Source: Gammaproteobacteria bacterium (GTDB lineage: Bacteria; Pseudomonadota; Gammaproteobacteria; UBA6429). Taken from it: a stretch of DNA of 31,829 bases. The stretch spans positions 1 through 31,829 of the forward strand of contig QIKU01000206.1 of the NCBI GenBank assembly GCA_003232015.1, in the 5' to 3' direction. Shown one piece after another: positions 22,968 through 31,412 of this stretch. The position numbers and the translations under genes were made by a program. The notes below the pieces were generated by a model. It saw only the letters and a list, made by a program, of their open reading frames with translations, did not search any database and was not told where the DNA came from. How positions within the stretch are numbered: position 1 is the stretch's first letter; each line of letters opens with the position of its first letter.

Positions 22968-25900
22968 AAAGTATACTTACATTTTTTGTACAACGGCCTT
23001 TAATTGTTAATTTAATTTCAATATTTATCATATTGTTGGGCATATATGCAATGTTAACGATTAACCGGGAAGCGTTCCCAAATGTTAATCTGGATAATAT
23101 TGCCATCGGCTTCTCATATCCAGGTGCGTCACCGGAGGAGATTGAACAACTTATTATTACGCCAATTGAGCAGGAATTAAAGTCGTTGGACGGGATTAAC
23201 AAGATGACCTCAGTTGCTTTTCCTTCCAGTGGGAATATTAATCTGGAACTGGCTGCAGATTCAATAAACCGGGCAAGAATGATAAGTGATGTGCAACTTG
23301 CTATTGATCAGGCAAAATTACCTTTAGATTTACCTTACGATCCAGTTGTCACAGAAATTGACGGCCGTATAGTTCCTGTTATTCAGTTAGCCGTAGCTGC
23401 TCCACTTAGCAAGCTGGAGCTTAAACGCCTGGGTGACAAAATAAAAGATGATTTGCTTAATATTAAAGGGGTAGCCAAGGTACGGATGCAAGGTAACCGG
23501 AAAGCCGAATTAAGCATTATTGTCGATCCACAAAAGTTGCACCAGCAACGTATTTCGATTACTGAAATTGAGACCTTACTTCAGTCATGGAACATAAATG
23601 CACCGGGAGGGGAACTTGATACTAAAGACGGCCAAAAAACATTACGAATTGTTGGTCAGTTCTCCAGCCCGGAAGATGCGGCAAACCTTATTATTCGTGC
23701 CAATGAATACGGTGTCGGAGTAAGGCTGGGTGATGTGGCAACGGTAAAAGAATCACTGGTAAAAGCATCAATATACTATGAGGTTAATGCTAAACCGGCA
23801 ATGGCGATTTTAGTGATGAAGAAGGTTGATGCGGACATTATTAAAACGGTTAACCGGGTTAAAGATTATATTCAATTGATACCGGATCTTTATGGCAAAG
23901 ATATTAAAGTCAGTACTTTTCGTGATTTTTCCAGAAATACAAAATTACGTTTAAGTGTTTTATCAACAAATGCCCTTGTCGGTTTATTGCTGGTTTTTAT
24001 CTGTCTGGTTGTTTTTTTGCGTCCATCTGTTGCCTTAACCACAACCCTCGGTTTGCCGATCGTGTTCTTTATTGGTTTATACACCCTAAGTGCAATGGGA
24101 ATTACTTTAAATCTGGTTTCAATGTTAGGGTTTATAATGGTATTAGGAATGCTGGTTGACGATGCCATTATTGTGGGTGAAAACATTACCTACCATATGG
24201 AGCAGAATGTGCCCCCCTTAAAAGCAGCCGTGATTGGCTCGTATGAGTTAATGGGGCCGGTTATCACAACCATACTTACCACCATAGCGGCTTTTATTCC
24301 AATGCTATTTATGTCTGGAATACTCGGTAAGTTTATTGTTTCAATTCCTATTGTTGTGATCATGCTGCTTATTTTTTCTTTGCTGGAATCTTTTCTGATT
24401 TTACCCAGTCATGTGGCGCATTTTGCTCGACCCAAAGTGAAGTTTGTAGAACGTAAATGGCTGGTCGCGATGGAAAGCATTTATGCGCGTGTTCTTGCTA
24501 AATCGATTCGTTACCGTAAGTCGACTGTTTTTGTATCTATTGTTATTTTAGTGGCGGCTGTTACATTTGCAGCAATGACAATGAAGTTTGAACTTTTCCC
24601 TGAGGAAGGAATTGAAGAATTCTTTGTGCAGGTTTCTTCTGAACCGGGGACTAATCTGGAAGAAATGCAAAGCCGACTTAATAAGTTGAGTGTAGATATC
24701 AGTGAACGAGTTGATGAAAAAAATATTGATATGATACTGGTAACAACGGGGAAAACGGCCATGGATCAGGGTGATCCCCTTTCACAACGTGGCAGTCGCT
24801 TTGGCCAGTTGCAGGTTGTATATATTGCGAGCATTTTACGCCCGCAGCATAATGCGGCAGAAGAAATGTTATCAATAATGGCCGAATTAATACAACTGCA
24901 CCCTGAACTGACTATTGCACTGCAAAAGAAAAAGCCAGGACCACCATCCGGTCGTGCCTTGCAGGTTGAAATAACCGGAACTAGCAGAGAGTCTATTGTT
25001 AATGTAGCAACAAGATTACAAGCTTATGTTCAAAATATTAAAGGTGTGCTAAACGTTGAGAGTGATTTGCAACGCGGAGACAATGAATTGCGCATTATTC
25101 TGGATCGTAAAAAGGCAACTTACGCCGGTGTTAACTTACTGACGGTTTCAAAGAATATTCGTGCAATCGGTAGTGGCTTACGTGTTTCAACAATACGGCG
25201 GGGAACTGAGGAAGTGGATGTGACCATTCGTCTGCCCAATTCAAAAGAAAATAATATTGAATACCTGCTCTCAATTGAAATACCCAATAACCGGGGCGGT
25301 TTAATTCCTTTAGGTAAAATAGCAAAAATTGTCGAGCAGCCCGCACTTTCAACGATACGGCATGCAGAAGGTTCGCAGGTTATCCGGGTAGTTGCAAATA
25401 TTGACACAGCTATTATTAAAAGTATGGAATTAAATAACAGGGTAAAGAAAAATGAAAGTCAGTGGTTGGGTAGTGATGATAACAGGGTTTCAATTCATTA
25501 TGGTGGTGAACAGGAAAAGAACCAGGAGTCGATACGTGATTTAGTCATTGCCTTTGGTTTTGCTCTGGTGGGTATTTTCTTTATTCTGGCTATTCAGTTT
25601 AACAATGTAGGTTATCCTTTGGCGGTTATGCTTGCTATCCCTTTTGGTGCGGTAGGTATTATTGTAAGTTTTTATTTGCATGATCTCTTCTGGAAACCGT
25701 TGCCACTATCATTTTTTGCATTAATGGGCATGGTTGCATTAACCGGTGTTGTTGTGAATAGTTCAATGATTTTAATGGTGTTTGTGCAACGCGCCCTTAA
25801 AGAAGGTATTGCGGCTAAAGAGGCCATTGTTCTTGCCGGTAGAAGGCGCTTACGGGCAGTTGTCTTAACCGCATTGACAACAGTGGTTGGCTTATTACCA

Positions 25901-26041
25901 ACGGCCTATGGTTGGGGTGGGATGGATCCATTTGTTTCACCAATGGCACTATCGCTTTCCTGGGGGTTGATCTTCGCAACCTTTGTAACTTTAATTACCA
26001 TCCCTGCAGTGATGGCGATTGCCCTTGGTGTTAAAGAATAG
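22964..26041 (+). CDS. RND superfamily efflux permease (HAE-1/AcrB-like)
   Basis: A 1025-residue inner-membrane proton-driven exporter of typical AcrB-like length, with 12 expected membrane spans in two repeats and two large periplasmic loops. TM4 has the paired aspartates of the proton relay (GMLVDDAIIVGEN, D399-D400). TM10 reads GVVVNSSMILM with N932 and S933-S934, where related pumps of this subgroup usually have N-D and AcrB has Lys. The N terminus (FFVQRPLIVNLISIFIILLG) is standard. It overlaps the TolC-like gene by 4 bases. No membrane fusion (adaptor) gene is present in the operon. Substrate unknown; drugs, detergents or lipids are all possible. Confidence 0.94.
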   Translation: MKSILTFFVQRPLIVNLISIFIILLGIYAMLTINREAFPNVNLDNIAIGFSYPGASPEEIEQLIITPIEQELKSLDGINKMTSVAFPSSGNINLELAADSINRARMISDVQLAIDQAKLPLDLPYDPVVTEIDGRIVPVIQLAVAAPLSKLELKRLGDKIKDDLLNIKGVAKVRMQGNRKAELSIIVDPQKLHQQRISITEIETLLQSWNINAPGGELDTKDGQKTLRIVGQFSSPEDAANLIIRANEYGVGVRLGDVATVKESLVKASIYYEVNAKPAMAILVMKKVDADIIKTVNRVKDYIQLIPDLYGKDIKVSTFRDFSRNTKLRLSVLSTNALVGLLLVFICLVVFLRPSVALTTTLGLPIVFFIGLYTLSAMGITLNLVSMLGFIMVLGMLVDDAIIVGENITYHMEQNVPPLKAAVIGSYELMGPVITTILTTIAAFIPMLFMSGILGKFIVSIPIVVIMLLIFSLLESFLILPSHVAHFARPKVKFVERKWLVAMESIYARVLAKSIRYRKSTVFVSIVILVAAVTFAAMTMKFELFPEEGIEEFFVQVSSEPGTNLEEMQSRLNKLSVDISERVDEKNIDMILVTTGKTAMDQGDPLSQRGSRFGQLQVVYIASILRPQHNAAEEMLSIMAELIQLHPELTIALQKKKPGPPSGRALQVEITGTSRESIVNVATRLQAYVQNIKGVLNVESDLQRGDNELRIILDRKKATYAGVNLLTVSKNIRAIGSGLRVSTIRRGTEEVDVTIRLPNSKENNIEYLLSIEIPNNRGGLIPLGKIAKIVEQPALSTIRHAEGSQVIRVVANIDTAIIKSMELNNRVKKNESQWLGSDDNRVSIHYGGEQEKNQESIRDLVIAFGFALVGIFFILAIQFNNVGYPLAVMLAIPFGAVGIIVSFYLHDLFWKPLPLSFFALMGMVALTGVVVNSSMILMVFVQRALKEGIAAKEAIVLAGRRRLRAVVLTALTTVVGLLPTAYGWGGMDPFVSPMALSLSWGLIFATFVTLITIPAVMAIALGVKE

Positions 26042-26058
26042 CTGATTTTAAGTTAATT

Positions 26059-26718
26059 TTAGTCTCTAAAAATAAATTCAATTTGAGTATTGGCCAGCTC
26101 AATAATATCGCGCTCTTTTAGTTCTAATGCATCTGTTGATATGTCACGGCCATTGACCATAGCAACATTAATGGCGTCTTCATTTTTAATTGCGGTGATA
26201 GTATAGTTGGTTGAGTTGCGTGCGATAATAGCCATTTTTGATCCATTAAAGCCTAATGTATTAAATGGCTTTCTCAGCTCCAGAACTTTCCCTTTCAGTG
26301 GGCCACTGAGTACTTTAACAGCACCTAGTTTGGCACCGGTATTATCAGTGGTTGATTTTTGTTTGGTATCAATTATTTTAGTGTCTTCAATTTCTGCACG
26401 TAAAAACATGGTAGGCTCATAATCTTCTTCATCCAGGGAAAAGAAGGTGAACTGGTAATTGCCTATCTGGATAACATCACTGTGCTGGAGTTTAGACTTT
26501 GCAACGCGCGCACCATTCAGCAAACTGCCATTGGTACTGCCAAGGTCATCAATAAAAACATTGTCGCCGACTTTAGTGATAAGAGAATGCCGTCCGCTAA
26601 TGGTTAAGTCATTAAGTTGAATATCATTGCCATGTTTTCTGCCAATGCTAATGCTATCTTTATCGATACTGTATTCCCGTATAACGGCACCATCCAGTGT
26701 TAAAATTAATTTGGCCAT
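26059..26718 (-). CDS. FHA domain protein
   Basis: A 219-residue cytoplasmic protein. The N-terminal FHA domain (about 1-95) has the phosphothreonine-binding residues: SIGRK (R27), SGRHS (S41, R43, H44) and the STNG loop (N63), so it should read phosphothreonine. An acidic linker follows (EEDYEPTMF, with a Thr that could itself be a kinase site). The C-terminal half (about 125-219: LKGKVLELRKPFNTLG, then NVAMVNGRDIS and FIF) looks like a second, degenerate FHA domain lacking the GR and SxxH residues. It is last in a cluster with a HEAT-repeat Ser/Thr kinase and two PilT ATPases and starts with AGGT at good spacing. It likely links kinase output to the ATPases (inference). Confidence 0.93.
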   Translation of the reverse strand: MAKLILTLDGAVIREYSIDKDSISIGRKHGNDIQLNDLTISGRHSLITKVGDNVFIDDLGSTNGSLLNGARVAKSKLQHSDVIQIGNYQFTFFSLDEEDYEPTMFLRAEIEDTKIIDTKQKSTTDNTGAKLGAVKVLSGPLKGKVLELRKPFNTLGFNGSKMAIIARNSTNYTITAIKNEDAINVAMVNGRDISTDALELKERDIIELANTQIEFIFRD

Positions 26719-26740
26719 TTTATTACCTGTTCATTGTATG

Positions 26741-27850
26741 TTAGTTAATAGAATCTGTTGAAGTGACACTTTGTTCTTCTTTCTCGACTTCAATTTCATC
26801 TCGCAGCAGAATAAAGTCATCTTTATTACGCGCCGTCAAGAAAGCCTGTTCACCGCTTATCTTTTTCGCCTCAACAAGGCGTTTTAGTGCGGTGTCCATT
26901 AATTGCATTCCTTGCATGGCACCACCTTGAATCACATTATCTAGTTGTTCGGTTTTGCCTTCACGAATAATATTAGAAACCGCTGCATTATTTATCATGA
27001 TTTCAATTGCAGCAATACGACTTCGATTGTCTGCAGTACGAACAAGTTGCTGTGAAATAACACCGCAGAGTGAGGTTGATAACATTGTACGAACATAAGG
27101 TTCTTCACCGGGGGGGAAGGCGTTGATAATACGCTCGATAGAACTGGCAGCACTGGATGTGTGCAACGTTGCCATTACAAGGATACCCATTTCTGCAGCG
27201 GTTAGTGCAAGGTGAATCGTTTCAAGGTCACGCATTTCGCCAACAAGAATAACATCAGGATCTTCGCGTAATGCGGAATGCAGTGCCGATGCAAAGTTTC
27301 GGGTATGGCTGCCAATTTCCCGTTGGCTTACCAGGCATTTTTTATTGGTATGTAAAAATTCTACCGGATCTTCTATGGTAAGGATGTGTCCTCTGCGCTG
27401 GGTGTTTATAAAATCAATCATAGCTGCAAGGGTTGTTGATTTACCGGAACCGGTTGGGCCGGTTACAAGGATAAGACCTTTTCGCTGCCGGGCAAGGTTT
27501 TTAAGAATGGGGGGCAGCCCAAGCTGTTGCAGTGATTGTATGTCGCTTGGGATAACACGAAATACAATACCGGTTCCATTTAAGTGTTCAAAGGCGTTAA
27601 CCCTGAAACGTGACAGGCCGGGAACATCGTAGGAAAAATCCAGCCCCTGTTTCTTTGTATATTCCTCACGTTGTTCGGTAGTCATTATTTCAAATAATAA
27701 TTCGCGTGTTTCTTTAGATGATAATTCACGATATTTAACCGTATGTGTTTCACCGTGTAAACGCAGCCGTGGGGGGTTGCCTGCAATAATATGCAGGTCG
27801 GAACCATTTTGTTTTACAACAAGATCTAAGAAGGCATCGATACGGTTCAT
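26741..27850 (-). CDS. PilT-family pilus retraction ATPase, second paralogue
   Basis: A 369-residue cytoplasmic hexameric ATPase of the PilT/PilU/VirB11 superfamily. Walker A is GPTGSGKSTT (131-140), the Asp box lies around HILTIEDPVEF, Walker B is DVILVGEMRDLET, and the His box is MATLHTSSA. The N-terminal PilT domain starts MNRIDAFLDLVVKQNGSDLHI. Retraction ATPases pull type IV pili back for twitching, surface sensing or DNA uptake. Its motifs are closer to PilT than to PilU. It follows the other PilT paralogue by 14 bases and precedes the FHA gene, so it is in one operon. The C terminus carries an acidic extension (DEIEVEKEEQ) beyond the usual end. Confidence 0.92.
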   Translation of the reverse strand: MNRIDAFLDLVVKQNGSDLHIIAGNPPRLRLHGETHTVKYRELSSKETRELLFEIMTTEQREEYTKKQGLDFSYDVPGLSRFRVNAFEHLNGTGIVFRVIPSDIQSLQQLGLPPILKNLARQRKGLILVTGPTGSGKSTTLAAMIDFINTQRRGHILTIEDPVEFLHTNKKCLVSQREIGSHTRNFASALHSALREDPDVILVGEMRDLETIHLALTAAEMGILVMATLHTSSAASSIERIINAFPPGEEPYVRTMLSTSLCGVISQQLVRTADNRSRIAAIEIMINNAAVSNIIREGKTEQLDNVIQGGAMQGMQLMDTALKRLVEAKKISGEQAFLTARNKDDFILLRDEIEVEKEEQSVTSTDSIN

Positions 27851-27864
27851 ATTAATTTTCTCGG

Positions 27865-28959
27865 CTAACTTATTGCAAGGTTAACTTGTGGAAGGAGATC
27901 AGGGTCGGTGACATAACGCTGGAATAATTTTTTGTCGGTTGCGTGTACATAGGCATCATCTGGATCAATCTCTTTGTTTTTAACGGCCTCGAGCAAGGCT
28001 TGATCCATTAGTTGCATTCCCTGTTCTCTTCCTGTTTGTAATATGGAAGGGATCTGGAATACTTTTCTGTTTAAAATAAGATTCGCCATTCCCGATGTGT
28101 TAAACATAATTTCAAGAATGGCTTTGCGGTTTCTACCATCGGCAGAGCGCAGTAACTTCTGGCTAATCACACCGAGTAAGTGCTGTGCTAAAAAACTGGC
28201 GGTTAATGATTTTTGTTCCGTTGGCATTGCATCAATGATCCGGTCAATGGTTTTAACGGCCGATGTTGTATGCAGTGTACCTAATACCAGATGACCGGTT
28301 TCTGCAGCGGTCATTGCCATTGAAATGGTTTCAGGGTCGCGTAGCTCACCAACTAATATCACATCGGGATCTTCGCGTAGTGCTGCGCGTAAACCATTGG
28401 CAAAGGTATCAACGTGTGTGCCAACATTTCGTTGTATAACAAGTGCCTTGTCACTTTTATGCACATATTCGATGGGATCTTCCAGAGTAATAATATTTAG
28501 CCGCCGGTTGTGGTTAAGCCAGTCAATCATGGTGGCAAGTGTAGTTGACTTACCAGTACCTGTGGCTCCGGTTACCAGAACCATTCCCTGATTATGCAAC
28601 AGAAATTTAGTGAGTATGGCGGGTAGACCTAATTCCTGAAAAGTTGGAATACGTGGTGCAATGATTCTGAATGCGGCACCGATACCGGAAATTTTACGGT
28701 ATAAATTCACCCGGAAACGACCAACTTCTTCATGTTCATATGAAAAATCCACATCATGCCCCTGGTTAAATAAGGCACGCTGTTCATCATCCAGGATTTC
28801 ATTCACCAGCGACTCGAGTTCATCACTGGTTAAGTCCCGATATTTAATGGGTGAGAGTTCACCATGCATGCGAATAAGCGGAGGCAGGCCAACCGATAAA
28901 TGAATATCAGAACAACCTTGCTCTCGCCCTAATTTCAGAAAGGCATTAATTCTGGACAT
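27865..28959 (-). CDS. PilT-family pilus retraction ATPase, first paralogue
   Basis: A 364-residue paralogue of the following gene, aligning without gaps up to Walker A at identical positions (GATGTGKSTT, 131-140). The Asp box is LNIITLEDPIEYVH, Walker B is DVILVGELRDPETI, and the His box is LGTLHTTSAVKTIDRI. The GATGTGKS form of Walker A recalls PilU, while GELRDPET recalls PilT. Tandem paralogues of this kind may work as a pair, as PilT and PilU do. The start ATG follows the HEAT-kinase stop directly (TAAATG), so the two are probably translationally coupled. No other pilus gene (pilin, PilB, PilC, PilM-Q) is in the window, so whether these ATPases serve the main type IV pilus is open. Confidence 0.92.
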   Translation of the reverse strand: MSRINAFLKLGREQGCSDIHLSVGLPPLIRMHGELSPIKYRDLTSDELESLVNEILDDEQRALFNQGHDVDFSYEHEEVGRFRVNLYRKISGIGAAFRIIAPRIPTFQELGLPAILTKFLLHNQGMVLVTGATGTGKSTTLATMIDWLNHNRRLNIITLEDPIEYVHKSDKALVIQRNVGTHVDTFANGLRAALREDPDVILVGELRDPETISMAMTAAETGHLVLGTLHTTSAVKTIDRIIDAMPTEQKSLTASFLAQHLLGVISQKLLRSADGRNRKAILEIMFNTSGMANLILNRKVFQIPSILQTGREQGMQLMDQALLEAVKNKEIDPDDAYVHATDKKLFQRYVTDPDLLPQVNLAIS

Positions 28960-31383
28960 TTATTCAATTACCACGCTTTGTAAGTCTTGCTGTAACTCAT
29001 TAATGGTTTGGTAACGTTTTAAAGGGTCAACATGCATTGCTCGCATAATAATATCATTGAGTGGTTGCGACATACCGGTGTCTTTTTCGATAGCCGGAAT
29101 GGGCTTGCCTTCAACATGCAGGAATAAGGTTGCCATATGGTCTTCACCTTTATAAGGTGGTTTGCCGGTAAAGGCCTCATACAATAAGATACCTAAACTG
29201 TAGATGTCGGTGCGTATGTCAATGGCGCGGCCCCGCACCTGTTCCGGTGCCATATAGGTTGGCGTGCCAACGAGTATACCGCTTTTTGTAATACGTGAGT
29301 CGGCAGTACTGGCAGCGGCGGCTAGCCCGAAGTCCACAACTTTAACGAGCTTGGAATCATCGACAAGGATGTTGGCCGGTTTTAAATCGCGGTGAACAAC
29401 ATCCACTTTATGAGCGGCATTAACACCACTGCATATATCACAAAATATCTGGATACCACGCTTCTTGTCCAAAGACTTGGTGCTTTTTAATTCAAAAGAA
29501 AAGGAATGACTGTCAAAGTACTCCATGGATATCGCATAGGATTTTCCAAAGGTAATAAAGTCATAAAGCCGAATTACATTTTCATGGGTAATTCGGCGTG
29601 CATAGCGAAGTTCATGAATAAAACGCTGGATAACCGTTTCGTCGGAGGCCATTTGCGGGTTTAAAAACTTAAGAACGATGTCTTCGCTTACCATCTGGTC
29701 TTCTACCAAAACCACAACACCAAATGCACCTTTACCAATTTTACGGATAATTCGATAGCGTTCATCCAGCACCTGTCCCGGCAAAAGTTCGTTTGGATCG
29801 ATAATGGATCTCATCGGGCTACTTGATGAGCCAACAGAGGGAATGGAGGGTGCAGACGGTATGGATGGATTAATATTTGCAACTGTTGCATCAATGTCCA
29901 GCATTTGAGTATTTGGGATAGAAGCATTACCAGCACTTTGATTATTGGTTGATGATGGTTGCGTGCTTATATTTGCCTGCATAACCTGCATGGCTTTGGT
30001 GGCAGCCGCTTTAACATCCTGATCTGGGTGTTGCATAACCTCGGTAAGTGCACCTTCAACTTCTTCTGCATAGTGCTTATCGGTTAACTCGGCAAGTGCA
30101 TGCATAATGTCATGTTTCATTGAGTCATCACATTGTTGCAGCTTGCTGATTAATGGTTTGATTGCACGGGTATCTTTTAGCTGGGTTAAAGCCTTAAGGG
30201 CAACCTGGGTTGATTCGCCTTTATGATTAAGTAATTTAACCAGAGGTTCAACGGCGCGTTTATCGTTCATGCTTGCCAGTGCGTCTGCAGCGCGTTCGCG
30301 TACCCACCAGTCTTCGTCTTCCAGTGCTTCGACAAGATATTTAAAGGCTCTGTCATCATTAACTGAATTCAATATTTCTACCGCAGTTCTACGTAAGAAT
30401 TCATCTTCATCTTTCATAAGCTGCAATACGGCCTCAACTACTTTGGGGCCACCAATACTGCCTAATGCATCTGCGGCACGCACTTTAATCCACCAGTCTT
30501 TATCGCGCAGGGCATTTAATAAGTCTTTTATGGCATTCACATTACCGACTTCATTCAGTACTTCAACCGCCGCTCGACGAACGTATTCAGATTCATCCTG
30601 CAAAATATCAATAAGGTATTTTACAATATTGTCATCATCCAGTTTTATCAGTGTGTCGATGGCTTTACTTTGTACGGTTAAGTCAGGGTCTTTCAATAAG
30701 TTACATATGGGTTTGGAATTAACGGGTATTTGCATTTTCGCAATGCTGTCCAATGCGCTCTGGCGAACTTTTTTATTTGGATCGGCAATCATTTTTAAAA
30801 GTGTATCGCGTACTTCAGGCATACTGAATTTACCGAAAGTAACAGCAACATAAGTACGAATGGTCGAATCTTTACTATTACTATAGCGGATCAGGTCGGG
30901 CACAATTTTTTCATTGGCTATTTCATTTAACACCTTAAATATTAATTGATGAACACTTTTGTCGGCCAGCCCTAAAATACCAATCAGTGTTTTTGCATTT
31001 AAACGTTTCTTTTGTGCAATGAGTATTTGCACTAAAACATTTTTTGGTATATTGGGATCACTGAATAAATCGAACAGGCGGTTAGCATCGTAGGTATCCG
31101 TGGTGCCCAGAATACGCATTACACTTGAAATAATACGTTTATCATCATCGGCCAGGCCTTCGATATAAGCTGGCAAGTTTGAGTTAGTTAGCATTGAAAC
31201 GAGTATGTTTTCAATCGGCGAATGTGGGTCGGTTTCGGCCAATGCCTGTATCAGTTTTGGTATGGCCGATGAGCCAATATTTTTCAGGCGAGTGACAGCC
31301 TCTTTCGTCTGTGATGAAGCCGAGCTAGACGAAAGTATGGTTGCTATTGCTTTATTTGTTTTGTAGCCGTGCAGCAAACTCAT
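28960..31383 (-). CDS. HEAT-repeat Ser/Thr protein kinase
   Basis: An 807-residue soluble protein. Residues 1-460 are HEAT repeats of about 31 residues. A two-repeat unit of 62 residues is duplicated: DESEYVRRAAVEVL (263) with DKDWWIKVRAADAL (294), then DEDEFLRRTAVEIL (325) with DEDWWVRERAADAL (356). A Ser/Pro-rich linker (about 470-530) follows. The C-terminal kinase (543-800) is complete: GKGAFG (550-555), K572, HRDLKPAN (664-671), DFG (684-686) and APEQ (712-715). No membrane span or signal is seen, so it acts in the cytoplasm, with the HEAT superhelix as likely scaffold or target-binding part. It is in one unit with a small upstream gene, two PilT ATPases and an FHA protein. Confidence 0.93.
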   Translation of the reverse strand: MSLLHGYKTNKAIATILSSSSASSQTKEAVTRLKNIGSSAIPKLIQALAETDPHSPIENILVSMLTNSNLPAYIEGLADDDKRIISSVMRILGTTDTYDANRLFDLFSDPNIPKNVLVQILIAQKKRLNAKTLIGILGLADKSVHQLIFKVLNEIANEKIVPDLIRYSNSKDSTIRTYVAVTFGKFSMPEVRDTLLKMIADPNKKVRQSALDSIAKMQIPVNSKPICNLLKDPDLTVQSKAIDTLIKLDDDNIVKYLIDILQDESEYVRRAAVEVLNEVGNVNAIKDLLNALRDKDWWIKVRAADALGSIGGPKVVEAVLQLMKDEDEFLRRTAVEILNSVNDDRAFKYLVEALEDEDWWVRERAADALASMNDKRAVEPLVKLLNHKGESTQVALKALTQLKDTRAIKPLISKLQQCDDSMKHDIMHALAELTDKHYAEEVEGALTEVMQHPDQDVKAAATKAMQVMQANISTQPSSTNNQSAGNASIPNTQMLDIDATVANINPSIPSAPSIPSVGSSSSPMRSIIDPNELLPGQVLDERYRIIRKIGKGAFGVVVLVEDQMVSEDIVLKFLNPQMASDETVIQRFIHELRYARRITHENVIRLYDFITFGKSYAISMEYFDSHSFSFELKSTKSLDKKRGIQIFCDICSGVNAAHKVDVVHRDLKPANILVDDSKLVKVVDFGLAAAASTADSRITKSGILVGTPTYMAPEQVRGRAIDIRTDIYSLGILLYEAFTGKPPYKGEDHMATLFLHVEGKPIPAIEKDTGMSQPLNDIIMRAMHVDPLKRYQTINELQQDLQSVVIE

Positions 31384-31412
31384 TAATTTTAACTTTTATT
31401 GGTTAATACAAT

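Noticed and set aside
30269..30853. 194-codon open frame on the plus strand, antisense to the HEAT-repeat part of the kinase
   Set aside because: It is a Ser-rich mirror of the repetitive HEAT coding sequence with no ribosome site; the opposite strand is a clear full-length gene.
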